Assembly (NCBI RefSeq): GCF_021018805.1
Contig: NC_086283.1
Span: 22,347,662 to 22,411,661 of the forward strand
Direction: 5' to 3'
DNA: 64,000 bases
Source: Prinia subflava
Taxonomy: Eukaryota > Chordata > Aves > Passeriformes > Cisticolidae
The notes under the pieces are model-generated. The model had not been told where the DNA came from and searched no databases. It worked only from the letters and a program-made list of their open reading frames with translations. The position numbers were made by a program, and so were the translations under genes. How positions within the stretch are numbered: position 1 is the first letter of the stretch; the number at the start of each line of letters is the position of its first letter. Positions 24,831-36,800 of this stretch are shown piece by piece.

Positions 24831-26739
24831 CATGGTGAGAGCTGTTGTTGGTCTTCCCTAGGACGATCGTCACAAGCTGTTCTTGTGACAAAGCAGAATT
24901 TTTGGGGGAAATAAAGGTCTCTGTGTGTGGTGAAAAGCTGGAAGAGCTGTGTGAGGGGTTTGAGGTGCATGTCTCAGGTTTATCTCCTCTCCTGTGCTGC
25001 CCAGGCTGTCATCTGGAAACAGCCCTGCTGTTGGAGAACAGGGGAAATGGAGGAGAAAAAAATCAGGAAAATTGGAGGACAAAGGGGAAACGGTCTGTGT
25101 GCAGGTGGGAATGCGGCTGGTGGTGAACAGCGGTTGGACGGAGCAGTGCAAAAGCTCCATGCACAGGGAAGTGGCTCTGTCTTGCTCCATGTTTGCATGG
25201 ATCTGGAAGATGTTCCTGGGCTAATTCCCAGACAGCAGCTGTGTGCTTCTGGAGCTGAGACTGAGTGTTCGTGGAAGGGATTTGCCTCCTTGTTTTATCC
25301 TTACATAAACCAAAGATACGCCTTGGTCCTGAAGTTCCTGAGATGAAGAGGTGCCAGCAGGATGTGGTGCTGGGAGATTCTCAGTTCCCTTGGGTGCTTC
25401 AAGGCCCCTCCCCTGCTTACAAGTCTGTTTGGCCTGATCCCAGCAGGCTGGTGGCCCAGGGACTGGTTGGTTTGCAGGTGTTGGCCAAGGTTTTGGCCAC
25501 AGAGGTGTGATAGGTCCTCCTGGTATGGAGATGAGGGTGGATAGGAGCCTTCTCCTCCTGCTCCGGCGGTGCAAGACATCTGCTTGACTTGTTTGTGGCT
25601 TCCTGTTTGGCATCTTCTGGGCAGGAGGGAGCTGGCAGGGGCTGGAGGAGGGAGCTTGAGTCACTCCAGAGTCCTGTGCCAGGAAGCCTCTGACTCAGCC
25701 CAGCCGTGGAGAAAGGAGTGTGGGATCCAGCTGCCTCTTGGGGTGGGAACCCGTGCAAGTGTTCACTTGCGCTGCGTGTCTGCGGCCGGGTGGGGAGGGA
25801 GGGACAGGAGCTGCTCCTGCCTCCTGCTCTGGCCTTGCATCAGGGCTCTGGCCGTGGGTGGGGAAGCCTTTATCACTCCCAAGTCTTTGGAAGTGCGTGC
25901 TGGCCACTGGCCAGGTGACCTACTTGGTAGTGTGAAGCAAAGCATGGCTCACCTGCCAGCAGTGCCAGGGTGGAGGTGGGCTCTGCATCCCACCTGTGGG
26001 CACCTAAAGACCTTCCAGCGGCCGAGTTTCCCACTCTCGCCTGGTCACCTTCTGCCCGAGTCATGACTTGTACAAAACTCCCTGCCACGTGTGGCTGTGC
26101 CAGTGGTGCTGGGGCTGGGATGATCCCAACTGCCCTGCTGTGCTCCTTAGGGTGCTACTGGAGCTGATGTGGTGGAGCTGCAGCCAGGCAGGGAGGACGG
26201 ACCCATAACCCCTCTAAATCTGGCTCCGTGGTGGGGCTGTGCCTACCGTCCCTGCGCCATGCCCTGGGTGCCTGGGATGCTTCTCTGACCCAGCAAGCTG
26301 CGAGTGAGGTGCAGATGATGTCTGTGTGTCTGCCCTGCTGCTACAGCTGGCACCGAGCTCCAGAGCCTGTGCCAAGGGCACTGGGGGTGCGTGGGCTCCA
26401 ACTCCGCCTGCCTGCTCCCAGCTCAGCTTGTGGATCTGCTTGGCTCCTGCAGCCAAAGGCTCTGTACTGGTACAGAGCAAGAAGCTCTGTGGCTTCTTGC
26501 TAAGACTTGCATGGAGCCACGGAGCAGGTTGGTCTTGTGTGTTTGATCTTCTTTCCATTGGGTCTGCAGCTCCAGTTGGAGCAGCTGGCTGGGGGAGAAG
26601 GTATCCCGGCCTCCAGCCAATCTCTGGGGTGGGCCGGGGCAGGGATGGGCTGTGTCCGACAGCGGAAGGGGAGGCATGGCCGTGCAGCCTTGGCAAAGCG
26701 CTCACTTTGCGTTTTGCTGCGCCCAGATTACGTGAGGGA

Positions 26740-26945
26740 GTTGCAGCAGAGATAACTCTGCAGGAAAATCCATTCCCACCTTATCTCCCATCAGGAACGC
26801 GTTTAGTTGCCTACATCAAAGTAGATGATCTGCTGCTTCCCTCCTTGCTGCCCTAATCCTCTCCTTCATGCTGAAAAAACCTAATCAGTGCCTTGCCCCA
26901 CCATAACGAGATCCGAATGTTAATTATCAGCATCTTACCTTCCTA
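26740..26945. promoter_or_regulatory. Candidate element ~0.6 kb before exon 2
   Basis: It contains GATAA/TTATC (GATA-type) sites at several points, CCTAATCAG, and a TTAATTATCAG block near 26920. It stands between GC-rich stretches and shows no repeat. The evidence is composition and motif density only. Confidence 0.25.
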
Positions 26946-27549
26946 CCCTTCCCAATGCCCTGCCTTCCAGCCCCGAATAGCTTTCCTCCCTCCTTGCTCC
27001 TCTCCATCCGGTCCTCCCACGCTCCTGGGCACGCTGTTGAGCCTGGCTCAGTAGAAGTTGTCCTGCAGGATGCTTCCTTCCCTTCCATTTAAGGACAGGA
27101 ATTCCTCAGGGAGCTGGGGCGTGGACGGGATCCTTCCCTGTGCCCCATTGTCAGGACTTCTCCCTATGCCTAATTATTGCCTGTCCCTGCAGGAAGCTCC
27201 TTGCCTGGCCGTCGGGCAGAGCCGCGGCGTCTCCCAGGTCTTTGTGGGAAGACTCATTCCCAGTTGGATGTCAGGCTTGGGGCCGGGAAGGGTGCCCGCC
27301 CTCATCATGGCTGGCGAGTGGGACTGACCCAAGCCAGCCCTAGTTTTGCCAGCAGGAGCCTGTGCTGGCTCCATGAGCAGGCTGGGATGGTGAGGGAAGA
27401 GGAGAACTTGGTTTCGGTGTCAAAACCCATCTTACAGAGGGGGAGCAGCAGAGCTGAAGCTCAAAATAAATGGTGTCAGGGTGGGGTGGGCCAGGCTGGT
27501 GTGGCCTCCGCTCCAGCATATGGTAACCTCTTACTCTCCTCTCTTCCAG

Positions 27550-27827
27550 GTTCATGACTGGGAAGGGGCTGGTCATCTACCCAGAGATCGGGGATAAACT
27601 GGACATTATCTGCCCCAAGGCAGAGCCGTCCAGGCCTTATGAGTACTACAAGCTGTACCTGGTGAGGAAGGAGCAGGCAGATGCCTGCAGCACTGTCATG
27701 GACCCCAACGTGCTGGTGACGTGCAACCGGCCCGAGCAGGAGATCCGCTTCACCATCAAGTTCCAGGAGTTCAGCCCCAACTACATGGGCCTGGAATTCA
27801 AGCGGCAGCAGGATTACTTCATCACAT
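27550..27827 (+). CDS. EFNB1: EFNB1 exon 2: Eph-receptor-binding domain
   Basis: This exon of 278 bases starts after a pyrimidine-rich acceptor ending CAG (27547-27549). It finishes a split codon (expected AA|G, Lys), then reads Phe-Met-Thr-Gly-Lys-Gly and 92 full codons in all, and ends with ATCACAT before the donor GTAAGT. It carries most of the ephrin cupredoxin-like fold, including the strand region LDIICP, YYKLYLV, and the long segment [19 protein letters not shown] that forms the receptor-binding GH-loop area. Three of the four structural cysteines are here (IICP, DACS, VTCN); the fourth is in exon 3. The ATG at 27554 is an internal Met codon and not a start, because the reading frame is open through the splice acceptor and the family has residues upstream. 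Confidence 0.97.
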
Positions 27828-30800
27828 GTAAGTCGCCCTTCTCTTCCTCGCTGCCAGCCCTGGCTCGTGAGGGCTCAGGCGCCTGGAGAGTGTCACCAGG
27901 CGCTTGTGTGTGACTTGGCCAGTGCAGAGAGCTGACACGGACGGAAAATATGTCCCGCTGGATGGGAGCAGGGGGAGGAATGTGTCACTGGCCAAGTGGG
28001 TCACCAGTCCCTATCTGTGCTGTGTCCCCTGCCCTGCTCATGGCTGGGAGCAGGAGCACATCCCCATCTGGGGTCAGCCCTGGAGTGCTGTCATGGCCGG
28101 AGCCCTATTTTTTGTTGCCATTTTTGCTGGAAGTGTTGCAGGGTTTTGCTTTGGGGCTGGGGAGAAGGAGGAATGGTGATGCTTGTCCTTATTTCTGGGT
28201 GTTGCCTCCAAGAGCAGCCTCAGCACCATACTGGTGGTGTCCAGTGTGCGATGAGATGTGATCAAAGGGGCTGAAATATTCTGCACACCGGCTTGTTCTG
28301 TTTGTGTCTTGGTGCACCATGACATTTATGGAGGGGAGAAAGAAGGAGGCTGGAATTTTCTCAGAGCCCATGATCTGTGTGTGTGCAGGGAATTGCTGCA
28401 CAGAAATGTATCTGCTTGTGCCTGCTCTGGTGTGGATGGAGGGGGAGCTCAGCCGTGTCTGGGCAGTGCTGCCGGCTCGCTCTTTGTCCCTTCCCCTCCT
28501 CCCCAGCTTGGCTGCCCCTGCCTGGCTGGGTGCACTGCAAAGGGCACGGTGGCCACGGCTCAGCTCCCCTCGCTGTGTGCCCTGGGCTCTGCGGCGAGCA
28601 GCCGGCACAGGGGTCACTGCCTGTGTGGGAGCGAGCGCCCGGCCGTGGGAGCGGTGTGTTCCCAGCTGGAAACAGGGTATTTTTAGCCTGGAATCTTTGG
28701 GAGGGGGTGGCAAGGCTGTGGCAGGCAGTGGAGATGGGGGAGCTGTGCTCTAGTGTGGTGCTGTGTTGAGGCTGCTGGTCTGGATGTCCCCAGCGAGCTG
28801 TTGGAATCTTGCTGCAGAATAATTTGGAATAAACCTGATGCAGGGAAGCAGCAAGTCAGCCTTGAGCCCTGATCACTTCTGTCATGGCAAATTTTGCTGG
28901 GTGGTGACAGGGGCTCGCAGGGGCCTCTGTTCCCTATGTGGCAATGGAAATGCCAAAGTGGCTTCTGGATCGTCAGCCAGGGAAATTTCCCTAACAGGAG
29001 GAGTAACAGAAGGGACGACCTGGCACCACAACCCACAGAGCCAGCTCGGCTCGGTGTTGGCAGTGACCACGGGTTCTGCGGGGCTGAGTCACTGTGGCGG
29101 GGCCAGGCTCTTCCAGAGCAATGGTCACTGTCACTGTCCAGACGTGGGGACACATGTCACTTGAGGGGCACCAGCTTTGAAGCCACTGGGGGCGGGACCC
29201 CCTGGTTCCAACCCAGATGCCCCAGATGGGCTAGGGATGCCAAAAGCCCTGGCACAACTCCCATGTAGGCTCCTATCTCCCTTACCGCAGTTGGCACCAA
29301 CCTGCTGGCTCTGGGACCCCAGAGTTCAGCCCTCCTGCTGTCCTTCAGCTCATGGAAAGCTTGATTAAATACAAGCTTTGCCTGTGGTGGGCAAAAATTT
29401 GGAAGTGAGGCCAAAGTGCCAGACTTGGGTCAGGCAAACATCTTGAAGCCCTCGGTCAGTGGCTCCTCTGTGTTCAGGGGTCAAGTTCAAGCACTGACAT
29501 GGTCTTCAGGCTAATTAGGGCTGAAATTGAGGTCCTCCAAGCTACAGCCCTTGGGACTCTCAGGCTGCGAAGAGCCCTCAAAGACAAATGTGTTCCCCTA
29601 AATGAGCTCAGGAGGCGAACAAAGCACCGAGAAGAAATGTGGGATCCCTCTCATGGTAACCACGTCCACCAGGAAGGTGGAGGCAGAAGGATTTACCAGC
29701 CTCTGAATTACCCAAATTATATGGAGCTGATTTGCATTTCACACAAAACTGAAGTGAAAATCAACCTCCTGGAGCTTTGGGAGGCACTTTCACAAGCGGC
29801 CGCCGGTGCATTGCCGACTCCAAACGCGGCTCCCGCGGGGCCCCCGTGGCTTTGAGCCGATGCCAGCTCCCCTCCAAGGCTGCCAGCACACCTGGGTCAC
29901 TGCAGGTGACCGGCTCCGGCTCGCTGCAGATATGACAGGACACGCAGCCAGGATTTTGCAGAGACGGCATAGCCCAGCTTGGGAAATCCCAGCTGCGCGT
30001 CCCGTCGGATGTTGGGCTGAGCCTTTTAAGCTCATTTTTAATATAAAATCCTATTTATCCTCTTGTTCCCAGTTTCAGGCTGTCTAGGGATGCAGTGCTT
30101 GGAGCATCCCTGTGGGATGCCCCCCTCTCCTCAGGGGGTCGGCAGTGGCCTCTGCCGCTGCCTTGGACCGTTTCTGACTTTAATTTCTCTTGACTCCTCC
30201 AAGCTTTGATGCGAAACCCCTCAGAGCTGGGAGCTGCCAGCTGAACTTTGGCCCCTGGGTGGGCTGAGGATGCTCCTGTGATCTGGCCATACCCTCTGCC
30301 GAGCAGCCCCAGGAGTTCTTTCTGTCAAGAAATAAAATAGCCAAAAAAACAAAGTCAAAAGTCTCCTGAGCAGACCACCCACATGTTGTCTTTCCCCCCC
30401 CTCCCAGTTTTTCTCCCCTCCCCTTCCCCAAGCTTTGCCTGGACACACAAAGGGTTTTTTTTTTTCCCTTTTCACTCCTAAGCTGGGGAAGCAACGCTGG
30501 AGCTGAGGGGAACAGGGCGTGTGCCGCTCATCCCCCACCTTCCCTAGCGGCTGGAAAACCTTCTCACCGGAGCCAGGGGCCTTCTCAGGGTCCCTCCTAT
30601 TCAGGACTGTTCCTTGCCATCTCTTTGGATATGCCAAGCCTTGTTTAGGGACACTTTTATCACGGAGGGACACGGCCCCAGCCCTCAGCTTAGCAATGAA
30701 AAGGCTTTTGAAACCTGCTGTTCCCTGTCCCCGTCCTCTCTGGAGCCTCACACTGACCCCCTCCACAGCAGCTCCAGGCTTTCCTTAAAAGCATCTTTGC

Positions 30801-33800
30801 TCCTGGGGGTGGATAAGGAAAGGTGATGCTTATTCCTAAGGCTTTCCATAAAGAACAAGATGCAACAGTGTCTGCCTGCAGGTCTACACTGGAGACAGAG
30901 GCTGGGGGGGCATGTGGGACTCCAGCAGGACGTGGGCACCATCCCCAGGATGAAGTGTCAAGAGTGTGAAGGAGCTGCGAATTTGGGAATTGTGTGTTTT
31001 GTATCATGTTGTGCTGTGGTTTCTTCCATCCCTGGTCTCTCAGGTGTTTCCCTGCTTGCTTTTGATGCCTTAGTGGGATTCCCTGTCCCCAGTGTTCTGT
31101 CCCCTCCCTACAAAACACTTCCCAGGAGGGAATAGCCTCCCCCCTGCCTGGTGCCTGCATTCTTGGGATGTCGTGGGCAGCTCTGCTTATCCAGCCCTGC
31201 AGGTTCAGCTGCCTCCACCTCCCCTCCTAATTCACTCCAACTCCTAATTGCATTTGCTGCTCGTCTTTGAACTTGCTCCAGTTTTACTATCTCTGGTAAT
31301 GAGGTGCCTGGATAGAGCTCCATTAATCCCCATGTCCTGGCAGTAGGGTGACGTGAGGAGGAGCTCCTGAAGTGGCTCTCTGCTATCCCAGAGCTCTGGA
31401 TCAGAGAATCAAAGAATAGTTTGCGTTAGAGGAACTGCTAAATGTCACCTAGTCCATCCCTGAAATGTCCTGTCCCAGGAAGTGTTCAAAGCCAGGTTGG
31501 ATGGGGCTTGGAACAACCTGGTGTAGTGGAAGACGTCCCTGCCCATGGCAGGGGATGAACTGGGTGGACTCCCATAGTTCCCAATTCCTTCTCTGGTTTT
31601 TGGGGCTGGTGGTAGTCCTGGCAGCTTCTTCTGTACTCAGTGGGGTGTGGAGAGCCCAGGTAAGCCTTGCTCAGCCTCGGGGTGCACTCCAGGCAGCTGT
31701 TTGCAGGTGTGGTGATGCTGAAGTGTTCTTCCTGGTGTTCTTCCCCAGTGTCCAACCTGTCCCATGAGCCTCCTTAAAGCACAGAGCCCTTGTTTGATGA
31801 CAATGCTGAAGGAAAAGCAAGGTCCTAGTAGATGTTTCCTCATAAATCCAAGGCGTTTGCTGTTTATTGTGTGTCCTTAAGCCCTTCAATCCATTTTTGG
31901 TGTAATAATGTCCGTAATCCAACGCTTTTTGGCAGCAGGATGCAGTGAGAGCGGATCTATTACCCTGAGTGTTGTGTTAAAGCCCTTGTCTTGCATTTCT
32001 GTTTTTAGATGCAATTAGTCTTAACCTGGCAAGAGTTACTTGTTGTAAACCGTTGCTGCTGCTGCGATGCAGCTTCGTCCCTGGGCCACGTTCTGTCAGC
32101 GTTTTCCTGCAGCTCAGCATGGGGAAGGGGGTCACCTATACCCTGCCAGCTGCCAGGATCATCCTTCTTTCTTGGGAGCCTTTTTGGGACATGTTGCCAT
32201 ACTAGCTTTTCTGGCTGTGCTCCTCCAGCTTCCATTGGTTTGGGAAGCCTTCAGCCTCTGCCAGTGCATGCGTGCGGAGCTGCTCACGCTCCTTCCTGCA
32301 TTCCTTGGGATTTGATAATTCCCTCACTGGTTCCTTGGGCTGGGGGCTGTGCCAGGGGGGGCTTTGTCAGCCTGCCAGCTCTTTGCTGATGCCTTTTGAA
32401 TGCGGCCACTTTCATGTGCTCCTCATCCTCCTTCCCACAACTTGTTTGGTGGAGGGGAGTTGAAAGCCCAAGGGCCGTTTGATGCCATGATGGGAGCTGT
32501 GAACTTGTGCTGATAAAACCCCAATTAAGCGGCTTCCTCATTCTTCACCCAAATGGGCCTGGCTTCCTACACACCCGGACCAAGCAGAGCCGGCCTGGTG
32601 GCATCTGTCTGGTTTTGGGGCTTTGCTCGTCCATCCCCATCCCGCTGGGAGCCGCTGGCAGAGGATGGTGATGCCGCGTGGGAGCCAGTGTCCGGACACA
32701 AACAGCTCTAACGGTGTCCTGCTCCTGACTTCAAAGCCCGGGCCCTGGCCATGTCAAACCCTAATAATGGCCTTTAGACAACACGCGGTTCCTTGTCTTG
32801 CAGGCTTGTCTGAAGAGCGTGACCACAGTAAATGTGATTTTGTTGAGCCCTGTCCCTTAAGCCTCTGCCTCTTTTCTCTTCTCCTCCTCCCTCCTGACCT
32901 TTTCAGCTCAGTGCTGTCCCCGGACAGCCCCTGGCAGCTGATCTCATGGCTCAGCCTTTCACGGCCCTAATAGGGATGAAAAGCCCCCTCAGAAAGGGCT
33001 GGTGTCCCGCTCCCGGCTGGGAGGTAAATACCCCGTGCTTTGATGTGCTCTGGGGCCAGGGAGGCCCTGCCTACCACAAATCCCCTCCCAGGGGTCTCCG
33101 CCTGCTGTAACTACCCACCCAGGGGTCCCTGGGCCCACTCAACTCTCTGGCTGCTGGGCAGCCCAGCTCTGCCTGCAGCCCTGGCACAACAAAGGGCTCT
33201 GGAGCTGGGCATTGGGTGCTGTCTACCTGGGAAACTGGGCTGGCTGCATCCTAGGATGCTCTTCCCCAGGAGACATAATTTCCAAGAGCATCTGTAGCAT
33301 TGTCGTGACCCCTTTAGCATTGTCACGACCCATTAGGAGAAAACAAAATGTGTTTAACTGCTCAGTGCTCCTGAACACTGATTTAACAGTGGAGATGGCG
33401 TGCAGGGGTGATGGCAGCGAAGAGGTGACATCTCCGTCTGCATCACCTGCCTGATCCCGCTCTGCTTCCCTGTTCCTGGGACACTGGAGAGCTGCCTGTC
33501 CCCCCCCAAAAGGGCTCTCTTGGCAGCTATGGTCGGAGGCTCACACCAAAGCAGGTTTTTGGTACATCCCATCTTCCCTTTCCTCATCCTGGCTCTTTCA
33601 GCCCCTGCTCCTCCTGCCATGTCTGCAGGCAATCCCAGGGCATCTCCTGGAGCTGCAGCTGTATGGATTGTGGTGGACCTGACTTTCAGTGATGGTCAGT
33701 TCTGAGGACTTCCTCTGGGATGCTGGAAGAGATTAAACTTGGCTGCTTTGGGGTTAAATGTTGAGTAGGAGACTGTCAAGGCAGAAGGAGCTTTCAGCTT

Positions 33801-36800
33801 GCTGAGGAATTGAAACAAATCCTGGTGTACTGGTGTGTCTGGGAAGCTGGGCATGGATAAATGCAGGCAGCTACTTCCTTGGCATATTTTTTTAAATGAC
33901 CATAACATCAAGACCCTCTTCCTGGACTTCTCTCCTGGGATTCCTATTGCAATCCATTGTTCCTGTAGTGTTGCAAAGAGGCTTGTTGGCATCACTGCAG
34001 CTCCAAACTCGTGTGGAGGGGTCTGTGATGGTGGGTGCTGGGTGTATGAGGGTAGGTGCTGGGGGGTGGTGGTGGGTGCTGGTGATGGTGGGTGCTGTCT
34101 GTCAGACCAAGAGCTCACTGAGAGTTCCAGGAAGCACCACCACACTTGGACCCTGGGACATGCGGGGTGCAGAGAGTCTGACATTAATGAATTGTGACAT
34201 GCCACCCTTTTCCTTCCCTAATTTCTAGAGATCTGTGTCTATCCACCCCTCAGCCAGGCCAGCCCAGGTGGTGTGTGGCACCTTTAGCAGGTCACCTTTT
34301 CGGGGAGGATTGGTGTCGTCCTCCATTTAAAGTCTCTTTGCCCCGGGATTGATGTTTTTGCTGCTGCTGTGTAATGCCTGAGCTCTTTGATCCCACCTGG
34401 CAGTGTAGAGTGCGAGTTACACACCTCATGGAGGGGGGGGGTTGCAGGAGAAGTGGAATCTGGAGGCAGCTGCAGTGGAATCGGCTCTAATTTGGGGATA
34501 GAGAATCGCCTTCCTCTGTCCATCACTCAGCGAGGAGGCAAATCCTTGTCATGAGAGTTAGGGGTTTATGTGGCATCTATTGGAAATTTCCTAACCCTGT
34601 AACTCCAAGTGTTGCTGGAGACTATTTTGATCCATGCACTGGTGTCTGCCTGGAGCAGAGACCAGCTTCTGAGGTCCTGTCATGCAGTCCTCAGGAGCAA
34701 TGGATCATCTCCTGCTCCAATTGTGGGGTGCAGCACTGGGAGCCGCAGCTGATCCTGCTCCGAGCCGGGCTCTGGTGGGTGCATGGCCACAATGGGACCA
34801 GTGCCTGGGCTGGCTCCTCTCACAGGCAGGGGATTATTTGCAATTCTGGGCCAGGAGTTTCACCAATGTCACCTCCCCCGTTCCAGAAGTTCCTGGTGGT
34901 TATGCAAAGTTTGCCTGTAATTGCGCTGGGGTTTCCTCCTGGCTGTCCCACAGCACCCAGACCTGCTGTCCCTCCCCACTGCCTTGGCACCTCCTTGGCT
35001 CCCTGAGCTCTCCCAGGCACCTGGAGCTTCCAGAAGATCTGCACATGAGCTTGTCCCTTGGTCAGCCTCTCTGTCCCTGATAACCTGAAGTTTTCTCTGA
35101 GCCCCCGGGAGTATGGATGGAGCCCAAGCTCAGGTGGGCAGCTGGCGTTGGCCTTGCAGCTGGAGGATGGCACTGTGCTTTCTCCATTCCCTTCGCAAAG
35201 GATTTCTCAGTCATCTCCGAGGTGTTTTACTACCCAACAGGAGGGAATTACACCCTGTTGAAAGGCAACAAGTGCTGTCCTCCCCTCCTGCTCTCAGCAG
35301 GGCCCACAAATTATTCTGGCAGAGCATCAGGTAAAGAATTATGTGGCATTTTCATCCTGACCTGTCTCCAGTTGCTTGGTGTGACCATAGGGACTGCACA
35401 AATCACCTTCCTCTCCCAATGACATGCTCCTTCTTTGGAAGGGATGGACAGACTCAAAGACAAAGGGTTTATTTAGGGCCATGGTCCCCCTGAGCTGGGC
35501 AGGAAGCAGGGTGAGGACACTGGGAATTTCCACAGCTCATCCACACTGACAGTGTTGACGATAAAGGGTTTGAGTGAGTCACCAGGCTGTAGTCCTGCAG
35601 CAAAGATGTGCCTTCTTGGATGAGGTTCCCTGCAATCCAGCCCAGATGAGGTTCCTTGCAATCCAGCAGTGACTCTTAATTATGATACTAATTAGGGTTG
35701 GTTATTGTGTTTCACCAGAAAGCTCTTTTAATGGGAAATTAGCTTTTCACTTAAGCATTACTTAGGTTAAAGTGTCTTTTTCTAGTGGATACTTCAGTGT
35801 TTGCCTGTTCTCCCTTTGCCCCAGAAAAGAATGGGAGAGAGTGGAGCTGTAGGTGGTGAGGATGATGTAGTGGGTGGTGTCCTCCCTTCTTCCAGCTGTA
35901 ACTGTGTGAATGTCCCTCTGCTCCCTATAAGGAATGGGGCTAATTTAGCCCTTTAATTTGATTTTGGGGATTCTGACCCTGGTCAGGGAAAGCCAAACCC
36001 CATCCCGGGCAAACCCCATGTGATGTTCATTCCTATTTCCAGCAGTATATTTGAACTGGGGATTTTCCCACTGTGTTTGCTGGAGCAGGGAATGTGGGGT
36101 GGGATGGCCAGATTCCCAGTGCTCCATGGGCTGGCTGCAGCAACAGGCTCCTCAACTGCCTTGTACAGCTGTGGGGTGAGACACAGCAATCCCAGTTGGC
36201 TTCATGGCATGGGCCTGGGCCTGGCAGTGCCCTGATGCCGGGGGGAGAGCAGAGGTGTCCCTCTCGCAGTCAATGGTGCTGGTAGAGCAGCCCCCACGGC
36301 CCTTCTGTTTCCATGCCGGACCGTGTGGCTGGAGCAGCTCTGGAGCTGGCAGGAGTGGCTGTGAAACCCAAGCCTTGCACCTCCTGCGCCGTGCAGGAAC
36401 GGGACAGGGCCGGGCTGGCTCACACAGGCATTTCAGGGGCTGCAGGGCCCCTTCCCGGCGCAGCTGCCTCGGGAAGGCTGGGAGAAGGCTGGAAGAGGGC
36501 TGCCGGCCCCGCTGGCAGTGTGACAGCATGGGGTGGGCTCCCTCTGCACGGCCCCTGCCCCAGCGCTGGCAGCAGCCCCAGCCAGTGTGCTGGAGCTCAG
36601 GGAAGGAGCCGGGGGCTGTGTGCGGGGTGGGGGGCTCGTGTCCCCACAGTGAGGCTGGCTGGGAAGTGACACTGATATTAATGTTAACAGTACCAATAAC
36701 GGGATGCTCTGAGCTCGAGCTGCGTGGTTAGGAGGAGGAGGAGGAGCAGGGGCTGTAACCAAGCTGTGCTCACCGGAGGCCCCAGGGAGTTGGTGTGCAG

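Larger units (their letters stand above)
1..27549 (+). other. EFNB1: EFNB1 intron 1 (3' part), no exon seen
   Basis: No open frame in this stretch resembles a known protein. I looked for exon 1 of EFNB1: a signal peptide, then a segment like LEPVSW...NPK ending in AA before a GT donor. I did not find it, so the interval is read as intron 1, which then exceeds 27.5 kb. The acceptor at its end has a pyrimidine tract (27530-27549) and CAG. The content is GC-rich non-coding sequence with minisatellites (723, 4764, 7965, 9955, 15529), a (TCC)n tract at 16278, three CR1 fragments (3010, 17195, 24189), a CpG-rich patch at 12285 and AT-rich islands. The remaining stretches show nothing I can name. 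If exon 1 were in the window unrecognised, part of this would be upstream flank. Confidence 0.75.

Noticed and set aside
27554..27913. Reading 27554-27913 as a separate small gene starting at ATG
   Set aside because: The frame is open upstream to a splice acceptor and runs past a clear GTAAGT donor. It is exon 2 of EFNB1 plus intron.
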